A stretch of 64,000 nucleotides of DNA from Macrotis lagotis (GCF_037893015.1 NC_133658.1:290165719-290229718); one strand, 5' to 3'. Shown: positions 11,607 to 22,546, counted from the stretch's first letter. The notes: generated by a model not told the origin, from the letters alone. Numbers and translations are program-made.

Positions 11607-11930
11607 TATCTAGCTAGGTGGTGCAGTGGTGAGAGCACAGGCTTTGGAGTCAGGAGGACAGGAGTTTGAATGAATCCTGCCTCAGACACTTGACTCTTAC
11701 TATCTCTGTGACCTTGACCAAGTCGATTAACCCTGATTGTCTTGAATCCGAGACCACTTTCAATCATCCTGATTCATATCTGACCACTGGACTTAGATGA
11801 TTCTGGAGTAGAAAGTAAGGCTGGTGACTTAGCACAGGATCATTTCATTCAAATCCAGTTCATATGCTTGTCATGGCATCACCTCCCTGATATCATGTTC
11901 TTCTATGAAAATGAAGGACAAACATCAATC
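11607..11930 (+). mobile_element. tRNA-derived SINE with RTE-type 3' tail
   Basis: The head CTAGGTGGTGCAGTGGTGAG is tRNA-related. It is followed by a body ending CATGGCATCACCTCCCTGAT and AATGAAGGACAAACATCAA, the RTE-like tail found on a common marsupial SINE. A second copy lies in reverse at 51,722-52,040. Confidence 0.75.
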
Positions 11931-12394
11931 TAGTTTATCACAACCCTTTGTAATAATAACAAGTTTTTAGAACTATAACAAAATAACAGTCATACACTCT
12001 AGTAGGCCCAGCATTTTGATTCTCAACAATTAAGATTTTAAACTTTTTAAAGACTGAGATTGTGAATTGTATACAACTCTGAGGGCAATATGGGATCTTA
12101 TATATATAGTAGGTGTTCAGTAATTGCATGCTTCCTCTTTGTCCAGAAGAAAACCTTAAGATATTCTGGAGAATTCAACTAATAAAATGTACTGGAAATA
12201 GAATATTATCATAGACAGAATGCCTGCCCTACTATCCCTGAGACATAACATAGGTCTGTAAAAACTTTAGACTGCTTTTAATAAATGATGGCATGCAAAT
12301 ACTTATCATCTCCAATCTAAATGGAATAAAAAGCTTTCAAGATGTAGAAACCTAGCAGAGGAGATCAAAATCATGTGGGAACAGGCTGAGGTCA
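11931..12394. other. AT-rich intergenic sequence, nothing recognised
   Basis: No coding potential or named repeat seen. Confidence 0.4.
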
Positions 12395-12630
12395 TATAAT
12401 TTCTGTTGTCCTATCTGCTATTGAGGTTGTGCTGAGGATGCTTTCAGTGAGCCTACAGAAGATGAACTCACCTCCTAAATGCTTTTATTCAACTACAAAA
12501 AGCAGTGATCTTTTCCACCTGCTAAATAATCCATAAAATGTTAAAATGTTACAGAATTATAATAATAGGATACTGATTTATCCCAGGGCCATTTCTATCT
12601 GAACTCCATTTAAAAAAATCACCATAGTAA
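12395..12630. repeat. Unclassified dispersed repeat, copy 1
   Basis: Shares an ordered series of blocks with 34,285-34,490: CTGAGGATGCTTT, GAGCCTACAGAAGATGAACT, CAACTACAAAAAGCA and TTTCTATCTGAACT. I cannot name the family. Confidence 0.55.
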
Positions 12631-12634
12631 CAGC

Positions 12635-12805
12635 AATTTACATTTACATAATACTCTTAAAACTAATCCCAATGATCCTGACAGGATGGTAACCTAAAAT
12701 ATTATTTTCTCCATTTTACAATTGAGGAAATTAAGTCTCAGAGAAGTTGTGTTTCTTATCCAAGTTGACTCCAGTCAGAGTTGGTATGTGAACCAGGTCT
12801 TTTCC
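12635..12805 (-). mobile_element. MIR fragment
   Basis: Antisense MIR: TCTCCATTTTACAATTGAGG, AAATTAAGTCTCAGAGAAG, then GGTATGTGAACCAGGTCT. Confidence 0.7.
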
Positions 12806-12826
12806 TGTTCATTTATTTCTATTAAG

Positions 12827-12990
12827 ATCAATTAAGTAATCAAAAAGCATTCATCATCTGCTTGTGCCTGGAACTGGGTTAGATCCTGGGAATACAAAGA
12901 CAAAAATGAAAGTCCCAGATAGCAAAGACTTTACAATCTATTTGGGGAAATAACATATTGAAATAGAAGTATGTAACAGATAAGGTGATC
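12827..12990 (-). mobile_element. L2 LINE 3' end
   Basis: Antisense L2 terminus: AAAAAGCATTCATCATCTGC, CTGGGAATACAAAGACAAA, GACTTTACAATCTA. Confidence 0.7.
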
Positions 12991-13070
12991 AGATGTCTAA
13001 TTTAGGAAGAAGCAGTGAAGTTAATCCTTAAAGGAAGCAAGAGGAGGGTCAAGAGATAGCTTATGGGGGC

Positions 13071-13209
13071 AGCTAGGTGGCGTAGTGGATAAAGCACTGG
13101 CCTTGGAGTCAAGAGTACCTGGGTTCAAATTCGGTCTCAGACACTTAATAATTACCTAGCTGTGTGGCCTTGGGCAAGCCACTTAACCCCTTTTGCCTTG
13201 CAAAAACCT

Positions 13210-13265
<56 letters not shown>
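13071..13265 (+). mobile_element. WSINE-type SINE with long (GA)n tail
   Basis: Full-length head GGGGGCAGCTAGGTGGCGTA through TTGCAAAAACCTAAAAA. The tail has expanded into about 50 bases of (GA)n. The target AGCTTATGGGGGCAG is present on both sides, so it inserted at the 5' end of the older SINE that follows. Confidence 0.9.
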
Positions 13266-13267
<2 letters not shown>

Positions 13268-13269
<2 letters not shown>

Positions 13270-13430
13270 TGGGGGCAGTCAGGTGGTGTATCGGTGTATC
13301 AGCATATCAGCCCTGGAGTCAGGAGGACCTGAGTTCAAATTTGACCTCAGACACTTAATAATTACCTAGTTGTGTGACCTTGGGCAAGTCATTTAACCCC
13401 ATTGCCTTGCAAATACCAAAGAGAGAGAGA
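13268..13430 (+). mobile_element. Older WSINE-type SINE
   Basis: Second tandem SINE: GGGGGCAGTCAGGTGGTGTA to CCATTGCCTTGCAAATACC. It has a small internal TATC-rich duplication near its start. Confidence 0.85.
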
Positions 13431-13514
13431 ACTTGTGTAAAGACAATGATATGGCTATAGAATAAAAGACATTAGGAGCAGCAAGTTAACCCAATCTATT
13501 AGAATATAGAATGT

Positions 13515-14210
13515 ATGGAAAGTAAAGAATATAGAATAAATCTGGAAAGTGGGCCTGGAACTAAATTGTTGAGGGCTTTCAGGGTCAAAATAGGAGTCTG
13601 CTTTTGGTTTTTAGAGACCAAAGTTCCATGGAACTTCTTAGGTAGGGAAATGACACAGCCAACTAACATGAAACATTTTTTGAGTATATTATATGCCAGA
13701 TACTGTGCTAAAGCACATGAAATACAAGTGGGTGAGAGGGAGACAGAGACAGAGACAGAGATAGAGATAGAAATAGAGACATAGAGACAGAGACAGAGAG
13801 AATCCCAGTCTTCCAGGAGCTTACATTCAAGTTAGGTAGGACAACACTTATATTATAAAGAAAGTTGGTGGGGGAGGGGGAAAAGATACTCATGCCCGGG
13901 CATGGTGGAGAAAAGTCTTAAGAGACAGTAGTAGAACCCAAAAAAGAATAAAGACTTGACGGCCCTGACTAAAATGAAGGTTCTGGGAGAAACTAATTAG
14001 ACTAAGGGGCAGAATGAATTTTCAAGGTGAGAAGACTGCTATGACTTCACATAGAAAGTCTAAAGGGTCAGGAGTAAAACCTGGAGAAGAAATGACCAGA
14101 GATTTAGAAATATCACTTTGGCAGCTCTGAGGTGAATTGATTGGAGAGGCTAGAGACAGGAATTAAGGAGACTAATTAGGTGGCTATTGTAATCATCCTA
14201 TTTTCCTGGA
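13515..14210 (-). mobile_element. Old interspersed repeats including L2 3' end (13,676-13,850) with (GACAGA)n
   Basis: 13,676-13,850 is an antisense L2 terminus (TATATGCCAGATACTGTGCT, CCAGGAGCTTACATTC) split by a (GACAGA)n microsatellite. The flanks (13,540-13,660 and 13,930-14,200) resemble a common old mammalian repeat containing TTGAGGGCTTTCAGGGTCA and ATATCACTTTGGCAGC; I cannot name that family. Confidence 0.55.
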
Positions 14211-14374
14211 TATACTATAAAATCTTGGAGACTTTTTCACTTTACTATGTTGTTGTTGGCTACTCTGCAATGGACTGAGCACAAATTACTTTGTATATGG
14301 CCCAGGACTTGGTAGAATACATAAATATCACAATCAAGGCTAGGGAGCTCCAAAACATTGACTCAGTTGTCCTA

Positions 14375-14615
14375 ATAGTAGCAGCTAGGCAGTGTGGTGG
14401 TGAGAGCACAGAATTTGCAGTCCAGAAGACCTGAGTTCAACTATGACCTCAGACACGTATTAGTCCTATAAAAGTTACTTAATCTCTGATTGCCTCAGTT
14501 TTCTCAACTGCAAAATGGGGATATTAACTGCATCTCACAGGACAGTAGCGAGGATCAAATGATATAACATTTGTAAAGCACCTGCCCTAGAATAAACTCT
14601 ATATAAATGTTCATT
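14375..14615 (+). mobile_element. CORE-SINE (MAR1/Ther1-like)
   Basis: The tRNA-like head GCAGCTAGGCAGTGTGGTGG is followed by CTCAGTTTTCTCAACTGCAA, GGATCAAATGATATAACATT and CTCTATATAAATG, the full CORE-SINE layout. Confidence 0.8.
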
Positions 14616-14639
14616 CTTTGCAGTAACGGAGATTGCATA

Positions 14640-15060
14640 GGGTAGCCTTCCACCTGGGCTCTCCTAATTCCAACTCTCTCTTCCATAACCCCTCAACATG
14701 TACCCTCTACCACAGACCAACCTATTTCCTTGCACATACTAAGTTTATTAGAAACTAAATGTCCATGGTATCTATATCTGAAATGTCCTCCACCTTCTTT
14801 TAGTCTTTCTAAATTCTAACTTCCCTCCCTGACCTAGATAAATCTCCTCTTCCTAGACTAGTCATATCAACTGTTCTCATCTCTGAACTCCTAAATAACT
14901 GTTTTCTGAACCAGTTTAGCACTTCATTTCTTGTTTCTTAACTGCTGACTCCTTTTAAAAGACTGGAAATTACTTGAGGATGAGAATGTCTTGTCTCCTA
15001 CAAAATCTAAAATGACCTGCACATTAGGTCCTCACTAAATGGTGAATATTGTGGTGTTCA
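14640..15060 (+). mobile_element. L2-like 3' region containing copy 1 of a local repeat
   Basis: The tail (ACTTGAGGATGAGAATG to CTCACTAAATGG) looks L2-like. Bases 14,756-14,930 recur at 15,883-16,066 at roughly 89% identity by eye. Confidence 0.5.
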
Positions 15061-15344
15061 ATTCATTAAATCAGTTATCCAGCAGATATTGTTGAGTATC
15101 TAAAATGTGCATTGTGGGAGCAAGTGATTTAGAAAGATGACCACAAAGTTCAATGGAGCTTCTGGACACAGAAAAATACTATTCAGATTAAAATATCATA
15201 AATTTCATCATGGAAGAGAGAATGAAAAACTGCAATATTCTCCACTACATGGCTAAGAAGTGTGGAATTAGGAAATAACTTGATGTTGACATGATAAAAG
15301 TTGCAGCTATTCTAAAAAGTAATGAGAAAACTCATCACCAGGAT

Positions 15345-15425
15345 TTATGCGTGTTTTAAGTTATGCAAAGCACTTTACATATATTTCCTCTTTAGTCCCC
15401 ACAACAATCCTAGGAAGATCTTATG
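15345..15425 (-). mobile_element. MIR/CORE-SINE fragment
   Basis: GCAAAGCACTTTACATATAT then CCCCACAACAATCCTAGGAA, an antisense CORE-SINE end. Confidence 0.6.
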
Positions 15426-15882
15426 AATGTTTAGCAATTCCTGGACCTCAAAACTATACTGGGCAAAGGGAAAAATCTCTCTCTCTCTCTCTCTCTCTCC
15501 TTCCTACCTGTATGGCCACTCCTTAGTCATCTTTGCAAGATTCATGTCATGTGACCTATCTGTGGGTATATCCTACAGTTCTGTCCTGGGCCCTTTTCTC
15601 TATCTCTCTACCCTCTCTTTGAGATAACATTAGGGGCTCAGTTCTTCTTGATATAAATGATTGTACTGATCTATATATCCAGGCCCACTCTATTTGCTGA
15701 GTTCCAGTTCCATATCACCAACTTCCCAACAAAAGAGAACTGGGGTTCAATTCCATTATTCCTAGATTAAGAGGGATGGTTGAGAGCCATTGTGCTTCTA
15801 GAGGTGAACTTCTTGGACCAGTGCAAGACAGAACAGCTTGCCAAGAATGGTTGTATAGAGTAAACTTGACCTTCTACCACTA
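15426..15882. other. Intergenic sequence with short (CT)n at 15,477-15,499
   Basis: Apart from the CT run, no repeat or gene is recognised. Confidence 0.4.
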
Positions 15883-16066
15883 AATGTCCATGGTATCTAT
15901 ATATGAAATCTCCTCCACCTTCTTTTAGTCTTTCCAAATCCTAACTTCCCTGCCTGACCTAGATAAAGCCCCTCTTCCTCCATAGACTCTTCCTAGACTA
16001 TTCATTTCAACTACTCTCTTCTCTGAACTTCTAAATAACTGTTGTCTGAACGAGTTGAGCATTTGC
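15883..16066 (+). repeat. Copy 2 of a local direct repeat
   Basis: Matches 14,756-14,930 from ACTAAATGTCCATGGTATC to the GAACGAGTTGAGCATTT end, with one extra internal block of about 14 bases (CATAGACTCTTCCT). The HAL1-like element is inserted immediately to its right. Confidence 0.75.
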
Positions 16067-16380
16067 CAAGAGTATTTTCAATCATTTATTTATTTATTTA
16101 TTAAAGATTTTGAGTTTTGAGTTTTACAATTTTTCCTCAATCTTACTTCCCTTCCCCACCCCCCACCTCCATGGAAAGCAATCTGTCAGTCTTTTATTTA
16201 TTCTTATTTTGTACAAATAATGTTTTTTAATACATTACTAAAATATTCTTGTTTAAGAGTAAACATAATACTCCCTCCCCCTAAGAAAACATAAATCTGC
16301 ATAAGTGATAAAGTAAAGGGGAGAGAAAAAATTAAAATTAAATAATAATAATATTAATACTACTACTACTAATAATAATA

Positions 16381-16530
16381 GGTATGGCCAGGTGGCACAG
16401 TGGATGGAGCACTGGCCCTGGAGCCAGGAGCACCCAAGCCCAAATCCGGCCCCAGACACCCAACAATCACCCACCTGTGTGACCCTACGCAAGCTACCCC
16501 AACCCCATTGCCCTACAAAAAACAAAAAAA
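16381..16530 (+). mobile_element. SINE-like copy A with T-to-C bias
   Basis: Aligns along its length with WSINE but reads CAGACACCCAACAATCACCC where the usual sequence has TTAATAATTACC. Its A-rich tail runs AAAATAAAATAAAATAG. It lies antisense inside the HAL1-like element. Confidence 0.7.
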
Positions 16531-16570
16531 AAAGACCTAAAATAAAATAAAATAGTAATAATAATAGTAG

Positions 16571-16715
16571 AGGTGGCTGGGTGGCAGACAGATCACTGGC
16601 CCTTGAGCCAGGAGCGCCCAAGTCCAAATCTGGCCTCAGATACCCAACAATCACCCAACTGTGTGGCCCCAGGCAGGCCACCCAGTCCCATTTGCCCTGC
16701 AACACTCCCCAGAAA
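16571..16715 (+). mobile_element. SINE-like copy B with T-to-C bias
   Basis: Reads GGCTGGGTGGCAGACAGATC then ATACCCAACAATCACCCAAC. It shares the CCCAACAATCACCCA block with copy A, so the two share a subfamily or a duplication. Confidence 0.7.
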
Positions 16716-16924
16716 ATAATAATAATAAAAAATGTGCTTCAGTTTGTGTTCCAACACCACCCACTCTGTCTCAGGTAGATCACATTCTTTAGGATAAGTC
16801 TATCACAAAAGTTACTTTCATATTTTTCCACCATAGCCATTGCTGATTGTGACTCCCTCCATTCATACTTCTCTACTACCATGATCTATATTTTCTCTCT
16901 TCTTCTTTCACTCTGTCTCTGCTG

Positions 16925-17070
16925 TAGGGTAGTTAAGTGACACAGCAGACAGATCCCCAGCCATGGGTCCAAGAGGCCCTGAACCCACATAACACCCTTT
17001 ACCCAGCATCCATCCAGCCTTATGGTACTGGACAGGCTATCCAATCCTAGCCCCTTGCAAGAAGTAAAAA
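16925..17070 (+). mobile_element. SINE-like copy C, highly diverged
   Basis: GTAGTTAAGTGACACAGCAG, then CCCCAGCCATGGGTCC and CCTTGCAAGAAGTAAAAA keep the order of the SINE head, body and tail. It is absent from the matching place in the second HAL1-like copy, so it is a separate insertion. Confidence 0.5.
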
Positions 17071-17194
17071 AAGAAAATGTGTTATATCTGACCACTCTCC
17101 TCCCATGGTCCATCCTCTCCTCCATCACTCACATTCCTCCCCTTCCCCTATCCCCCTTCTCTCCTTCTTACTACCGAAGTCTATACCCCATTGA

Positions 17195-17195
<1 letters not shown>

Positions 17196-17232
<37 letters not shown>
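17196..17232. repeat. (AT)n microsatellite
   Basis: About 37 bases of AT repeat inside the HAL1-like element. Confidence 0.95.
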
Positions 17233-17234
<2 letters not shown>

Positions 17235-17639
17235 TGTTTCCACTCCTAGCCACCTCTGATGAGAGCAAAGATTCCCTCATTCTCCCTCACCTTCCCCCTT
17301 CCATATCATTGCAATAGTTCATTGTAATAAAGAAAAATCTTATTATATGAAATAACTGAGCCTATTCCTCCTCTTTTTTCTTTCTCCTATTACATTTCCC
17401 TTTTATCTATTGACTCCATTTTTACACCAAAATACATCGCCAAATTCAGTTTTCTCCTGTGCTTCATCTATAAAAGCTCCTTCTACCTGCTCTATTAAAT
17501 GAAAATGTTCATATGAGTATTATCAGTATCATTTTTCTATACAGGACTACATGTAGTACATCATCATTAAGTCCCTCATATTTTCCTCTTCCCCTCCACT
17601 CTCTATGCTTCACCTGAGTCCTGTATTTGAAGATCAAAC

Positions 17640-18848
17640 CTTCTGTTCAGCTCTGGTCATTCCAACAAGAACATCTGAAATTCCCCTGGTTCATTGAAAG
17701 TCCATCTTTTTCCCTGGAAGAGAACATTCAGTTTTGCTGGGTAGTTGATTCTCGGTTGCATTCTAAGCTCTTTTACCTTCTGGAATATTATATTCCAAGC
17801 CTTACGAGCTTTTAATGTAGTTGCTGCTAAGTCCTGTGTGATCCTGCCTGCAGCTCCACGATATTTGAATTGTGTCCTTCTGGCTGCTTGTAATATTTTC
17901 TCTTTGACTTGAGAGTTTTGGAACTTGGCTATAATATTTCTGGGGGTTGGTTTTTTTGGATCGCTTTCTCAAGGAGATTGGTGGATTCTCTCCATTTCTA
18001 TTTTGCCCTCTGCTTCTAGGATATCAGGGCAATTTTACTGTAATAATTCTTTGAAAATGATGTCAAGGGGCAGCTAGGTGGCAAAGTGGATAAAGCACTG
18101 GCCTTGGAGTCAGGAGTACCTGGGTTCAAATCTGGTCTCAGACACTTAATAATTTCCTAGCTGTGTGGCTTTAGGCTAACCCCATTTGCCTTGCAAAAAC
18201 TAAAAAAAAAAAAAAAGGATGTCAAGGCTCTTTTCCTGGTCATGACTTTCAGGTATTCCAATAATTTTTAAATTATCTTTCCTAAATCTGTTTTCCATAT
18301 CAGTTGTTTTTTCAATGAGAAGTTTCACATTTTCATATAATTTTTCATTCTTTTGGTTTTGAAGTATTGAATCCTGATTTCTCATAAAATCAGCAGCCTC
18401 CCTCAGTTCCATTCTTTGTCTGAAGGATTTGTTTTCCTCAGAGAGCTTTCTTATCTCCTTTTCCATCTGGCCAATTCTACTTTTTAAAGCATTCTTCTCC
18501 TCAATAACTTTTTGAACTGTTTTATCCATTTGACCTAAGCTGGTTTTTAACATGTTATTTTCTTCAGCATTTTTTTGGATCTCCTTGACTAAGCTACTGA
18601 CTTCATTTTCATGTTTTTCCTGCATCTCTCCCATTTCTTTCCCCAATTTTTCCTCTGTCTCCCTCACTTGATTTTCAAAGTCTTTTTTGAGCTCTGTCAT
18701 GGCCTGAGCCCAATTTCTGTTTTTCTTGGAATCTTTAGATGCAGGAGCTTGTACCTCCTCATCTTCAGATTGAGTGTTTTGATCCTTCTTGGGATCACAG
18801 GCGAAGTATTTCTCAATGGTGTTCCTCTTTTTTTCTCTGCTTACTCAT
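17640..18848 (-). pseudogene. ORF1 of the HAL1-like element (broken)
   Basis: Encodes an L1 ORF1p relative: a start region reading MSKQRKK, a long heptad coiled coil (MTELKKDFENQVRETEEKL onward, 18,200-18,700), the RRM entry NLKIIGIPESH, then after a SINE insertion the C-terminal domain with NIIAKFQNSQVKEKILQAA and INYPAKLNVLFQGKR. It is broken by a one-base change in an A-run near the start, the SINE at 18,068-18,217 and a few stops in the C-terminal part. Confidence 0.8.
18068..18217 (+). mobile_element. WSINE-type SINE inserted in HAL1 ORF1
   Basis: Full-length SINE with poly(A) tail, flanked by the duplication GATGTCAAG at 18,059-18,067 and 18,218-18,226. Younger than its host element. 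Confidence 0.92.
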
Positions 18849-19639
18849 TTTCCCAGCCTGAGCCTGGGTGGGGTGCTTCCTGAGCTTTTGGGACACCCCC
18901 ACAAGGATCCCTGTGTGTGAGGCTCTATCTTCCCTCCTGGTCTGTGAATGACTATAAGCACCCCCCTCTTCCATGGGGCTGAGGTGGGCAGGGGCCCTGC
19001 TGTTCTATGGGGGGCCTAGACTGCGATCAGGATCTGAATGTGGTCAGAACCCCAGAGTCCTGTTCCAGGGACAGAGGACAAAGCTCTGCAGTCTCTCTCC
19101 ACCTTCCTCCCTAGGCTCAGCTTGCTTATACCCTGGGGGCTCCTGGTACAGGCTCCGCCTGCTTCTGGTTCCTGGATCTGGGGTGCCCTGGCCAAGTTGC
19201 TCGCTGTGTGCCCTGAGGGCTGGGCTTTACATGCTTATTCTGGCAGAGGTCCCCCACTGTTCCCCCAAGTTGTGCTTGGTGCTCCCTGGGGTGTAAATCA
19301 GGAAACTCTCCCACTGCTGAGAGCCATGGCTCCCAGCATCCTGGGGCTGCCTCCAGGAGGTTGAAGTTCCTTCGCCCTGGCAGGCCACCCCTCTGACCCC
19401 ATGGAGCCTTGGCTTTAGCCTTTCGGCTCTTTTCCAGGTTACCTTGGGGTTGGAGAATTGCCTCACTGGATCCCTCTGTGGGTTCTGTCTCTCAAAAATT
19501 TAGAGTCCTTAGTTTATAAGTTTTGCTGCAGAGCAACTGAGAGAAGGCCCTCTTCTGATGCCATCTTGGCTCTGCCCTTCCCAAGAGTGTTTTCATTAAT
19601 CAAGAACAAAAGTCAGAGGTGCAAAGGTCATCTAGAATG

Positions 19640-21850
19640 AAAAGTTCAGCTATTGTTCAGGAGTGAAACAAGTATGCCTGTCATCACCACTACTATTCAA
19701 TATTGTATTAGAAATGTCAGCTTCAGCAATAAGAGAAGAAAAAGAAATTGAAGGAATTAGAATTGGGAAGGAAGAGACAAAACTCTCACTCTTTGTAGAT
19801 GACATGATGGTAAACCTAGAGAATCCTAAAAAATCATTTAAAACTACTACAAACAATTAGCAACTTTAGTAAAGTCACAGGATGCAAAATAAACCCACAT
19901 AAATCCTCAGCATTTCTATATATTACTAGCAAGATATAGCAGCAAGTGCTAGAAAGAGAAATTCCATTTAAAGGAACTTCAGACAATATAAAATACTTGG
20001 GAGTCCAATTGCCAAGGCAGACTCAGAAACTCTATGAATCATAAACAACTAGCCAAACATCAATTGCTCATGGATAGGCAAGCTAATATAATAAAAATGA
20101 GAATTCTACCTAAATTAAACTACTCATTTAGTACCTTAGCAATCAAACTTCCAAAAAATTACTTTAATGAACTAAAAAAAATTGTAATTAATTCACATGG
20201 AGAAACAAAAAATCAAGAATATCCAGGGATTTAATGAAAAAATGCAAAAGAAGGTAGCTTAGGTTTACCAGATCTAAAATTGTACTTTAATGTATCAGTC
20301 ATTAAAACTGTTTGATACTGGCTAAGAAATAGAGTGGTGGATCAGTAGAATAGACTAGGTGCAAAAGAGACAGCAGGAAATGATTATAGTAATCTGCTGT
20401 TTGATAAACCCAAAGAGTCCAGCTTCTGGGATAAGAACTCTCTGATAAAAAAAAAACTATTGGGAAAATTTGAAGTTAGTATGACAGAAACTTGGATTAG
20501 ACAATATCGCACACCCTATACCAAGATAAGATCAAAATGGATACAGGATTTAGACATAAAAGACAATATTATAAGCAAACTAGGAGATCAAGGAATAATA
20601 TATCTGTCAGATCTATGGAAAGGGAAGCAGCTTATGACCAATGAAGAGATGGAGAACATCATTAAAAACAAACTAGATAATTTTGATTACATTACATCAA
20701 AAAGCTTTTACACAGACAAAACCACTGTAACCAAGATCAAAAGAAATGTATTAAACTGGCAAACAATTTTTACAACTAATATTTCTGACAAAGGACTCAT
20801 TTCTAAAATATACAGAGAACTGAGTCAAATTTATAGAAAAAACAAGCCATTCCTCAATTGACAAATGGTCAGAGGATATGCAGAGGCAATTTATAGATGA
20901 GAAAATCAAAGCAAATGATAGTCCTATGAAAAATTGCTCTAAATCATTACTGATTAGAGAAATGCAAATTAAAGCTTCTCAGAGGTACCACCTCACACCT
21001 CTCAGACTGGCCAGTATGACCATAAAGGACAATGATCAATGTTGGAAAAGATGTGGGAAATCTGGGACAGTAGTACATTGTTGGTGGAGCTGTGAACTCA
21101 TCTAACCTTTCTGGAGAGCAATTTGGAACTACACCCAAAGAGCAACAGAAATGTGCATACCCTTTGATCCAGCAATACCACTACTGGGTCTATACCCTGA
21201 AGAGATGATGAAAAAGAGGAAAAACATCACTTGTACAAAAATATTCATAGCAACCCTGTTTGTGTTGGCAAAGAATTGGAAATTGGGGAATGGCTGAAAA
21301 AAATTGGTGTATGTGTATGTTATGGAACACTATTCTATTAGAAACCAGGAGGGATGGTCATTCGGAGAAATCTGGAAGGACTTGCATGAACTGATGTTAA
21401 GTGAGATGAGCAGAACCAGAAGAACACTGCATACCCTAACAGCAATATGGGGGTGATGATCAGCCTTAATGGACTTGCTCATTCCATCAATACAATAATA
21501 AAGGACAATTTTAGAGTATCTGTGATGGAGAAGACCAGAGAAAAAACTGTGGAGTTTAAAGAAAGACCAAAGTCTATTACCTTCAATTTAAAAAAAAATC
21601 GTCTTATGTACAACATAATTTTGCCATCTCTAACATTTTATTTTCTCCTCAAGGATATGATTTCTCTCTAGACACATTCATTTTCAATCAATATATAGCA
21701 TAGAAACAATGTAAAGATTATCAGACTGCCTTCTGTGGGGGAATTGGGGGAGGGAAGGGAGGGTGGGGGAAAATTGTAAAATTCAAAATCATACAAAAAT
21801 GATAGGTAGAAACTATTATTGTATACAATTGGAAAACTAACAAAAATTTT
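19640..21850 (+). mobile_element. L1 LINE, ORF2 C-terminal half and 3' UTR
   Basis: Translations give the RT core [20 protein letters not shown] with LSLFVDDMM (the usual FADD is FVDD here), QLAKHQLLMDRQANIIKM, then EVSMTETWIRQYRTPYTKIRS-like text, GLISKIYRELSQIYRKN, SLLIREMQIKASQRYHLTPL and CIPFDPAIPLLGLYPEEM. 3' UTR and A-rich end by about 21,850. 5'-truncated, with scattered stops. Confidence 0.92.
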
Positions 21851-21854
21851 TTCT

Positions 21855-21995
21855 TTTTTATTTAAGGCAATGGGCTTAAGTGACTTGCACAAGGTCAGCT
21901 AGGCAATTATTAAGTATCTGAGGTTGGATTTGAATTCAGGTCCTCCTGACTCCAGGGCCAGTGCTCTATCCACTGTGCCACCCAGTAGCCCTCTA
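21855..21995 (-). mobile_element. WSINE-type SINE
   Basis: Antisense copy: AAGGCAATGGGCTTAAGTGA through CTATCCACTGTGCCACCCAG. It inserted just after the L1 tail. Confidence 0.88.
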
Positions 21996-22159
21996 AAATA
22001 TATATTTTTAAAAATACAGATATCATTATAGCTCCAACTATAAATGATACCTTCTAATGATCAGACATGTTAATCCCATGACCTGCTGGGTAGTTTTGGG
22101 GAGATCAAAGTCTTTGGGTTCTGGGAGTAGTATGGTGGAAGGGAATTACCATCCTTCAA

Positions 22160-22530
22160 GTCACAAGATTTGCAATCCTCTAATCTTATTTCTCCTTATC
22201 CAGTCCTTGAATTTTTTCTCTACAATTTCTTTCATATCTTTTCCCTTTTTCCTATTCTTTTGGGCAGCTCCACTGTTCAGGTCCTCACCACTTGATGCAA
22301 TTAATAGTCTCTGCCTTAAGTTTCTTCCCTCTTCAATCTGTACTTCACAAAGCTGTCAGATTGATATTTATTTCAGAGGCTCCTGAGGTTCCCTCTAGCC
22401 TCTGGGACAAGCTACAAACTTCTCTGGTCTTTAAAAGCCCTTCACAATCTACCTCCTGTCTACCTTTCCAGGTTCATTTCATATCATTTTCCTTCAGTAT
22501 CTCTGTGTTCCAACTATTCTGGTCTCCCTG
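22160..22530 (+). mobile_element. L2 LINE 3' region, left part
   Basis: TTAAAAGCCCTTCACAATCT and CTACCTTTCCAGGTTCATTT match the L2 3' part. It resumes at 23,072 after an insertion. Confidence 0.75.
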
Positions 22531-22546
22531 TTTTTTTTTTTTTTTT

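Larger units (their letters stand above)
16081..19580 (-). mobile_element. HAL1-like element: L1 relative with 5' UTR and ORF1 but no ORF2
   Basis: On the minus strand it reads 5' end AGGGCAGAGCCAAGATGGCA (19,556-19,575), GC-rich 5' UTR (about 18,850-19,580), ORF1 (17,640-18,848), a long purine-rich noncoding part (about 16,710-17,640) and a short L1-type 3' tail (16,083-16,195). There is no ORF2. Flanking target-site duplications are CCAAGAGTATTTTCA at 16,066-16,080 and CCAAGAGTGTTTTCA at 19,581-19,595, so these are the true ends of one insertion. It carries one WSINE and three older SINE-like inserts. The architecture fits HAL1 ('half L1') elements moved by L1. Confidence 0.8.

Noticed and set aside
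13071-13430. Direct repeats with spacer resembling a CRISPR unit
   Set aside because: They are two SINE copies and a (GA)n tail; the genome is vertebrate.
16253-16705. 150-codon frame with hydrophobic runs on -
   Set aside because: Antisense reading of two SINE-like copies and AT-rich tails; the apparent membrane segments are artefacts.
18973-19364. Overlapping frames of about 108 codons in GC-rich DNA
   Set aside because: They fall in the 5' UTR of the HAL1-like element, antisense to it.
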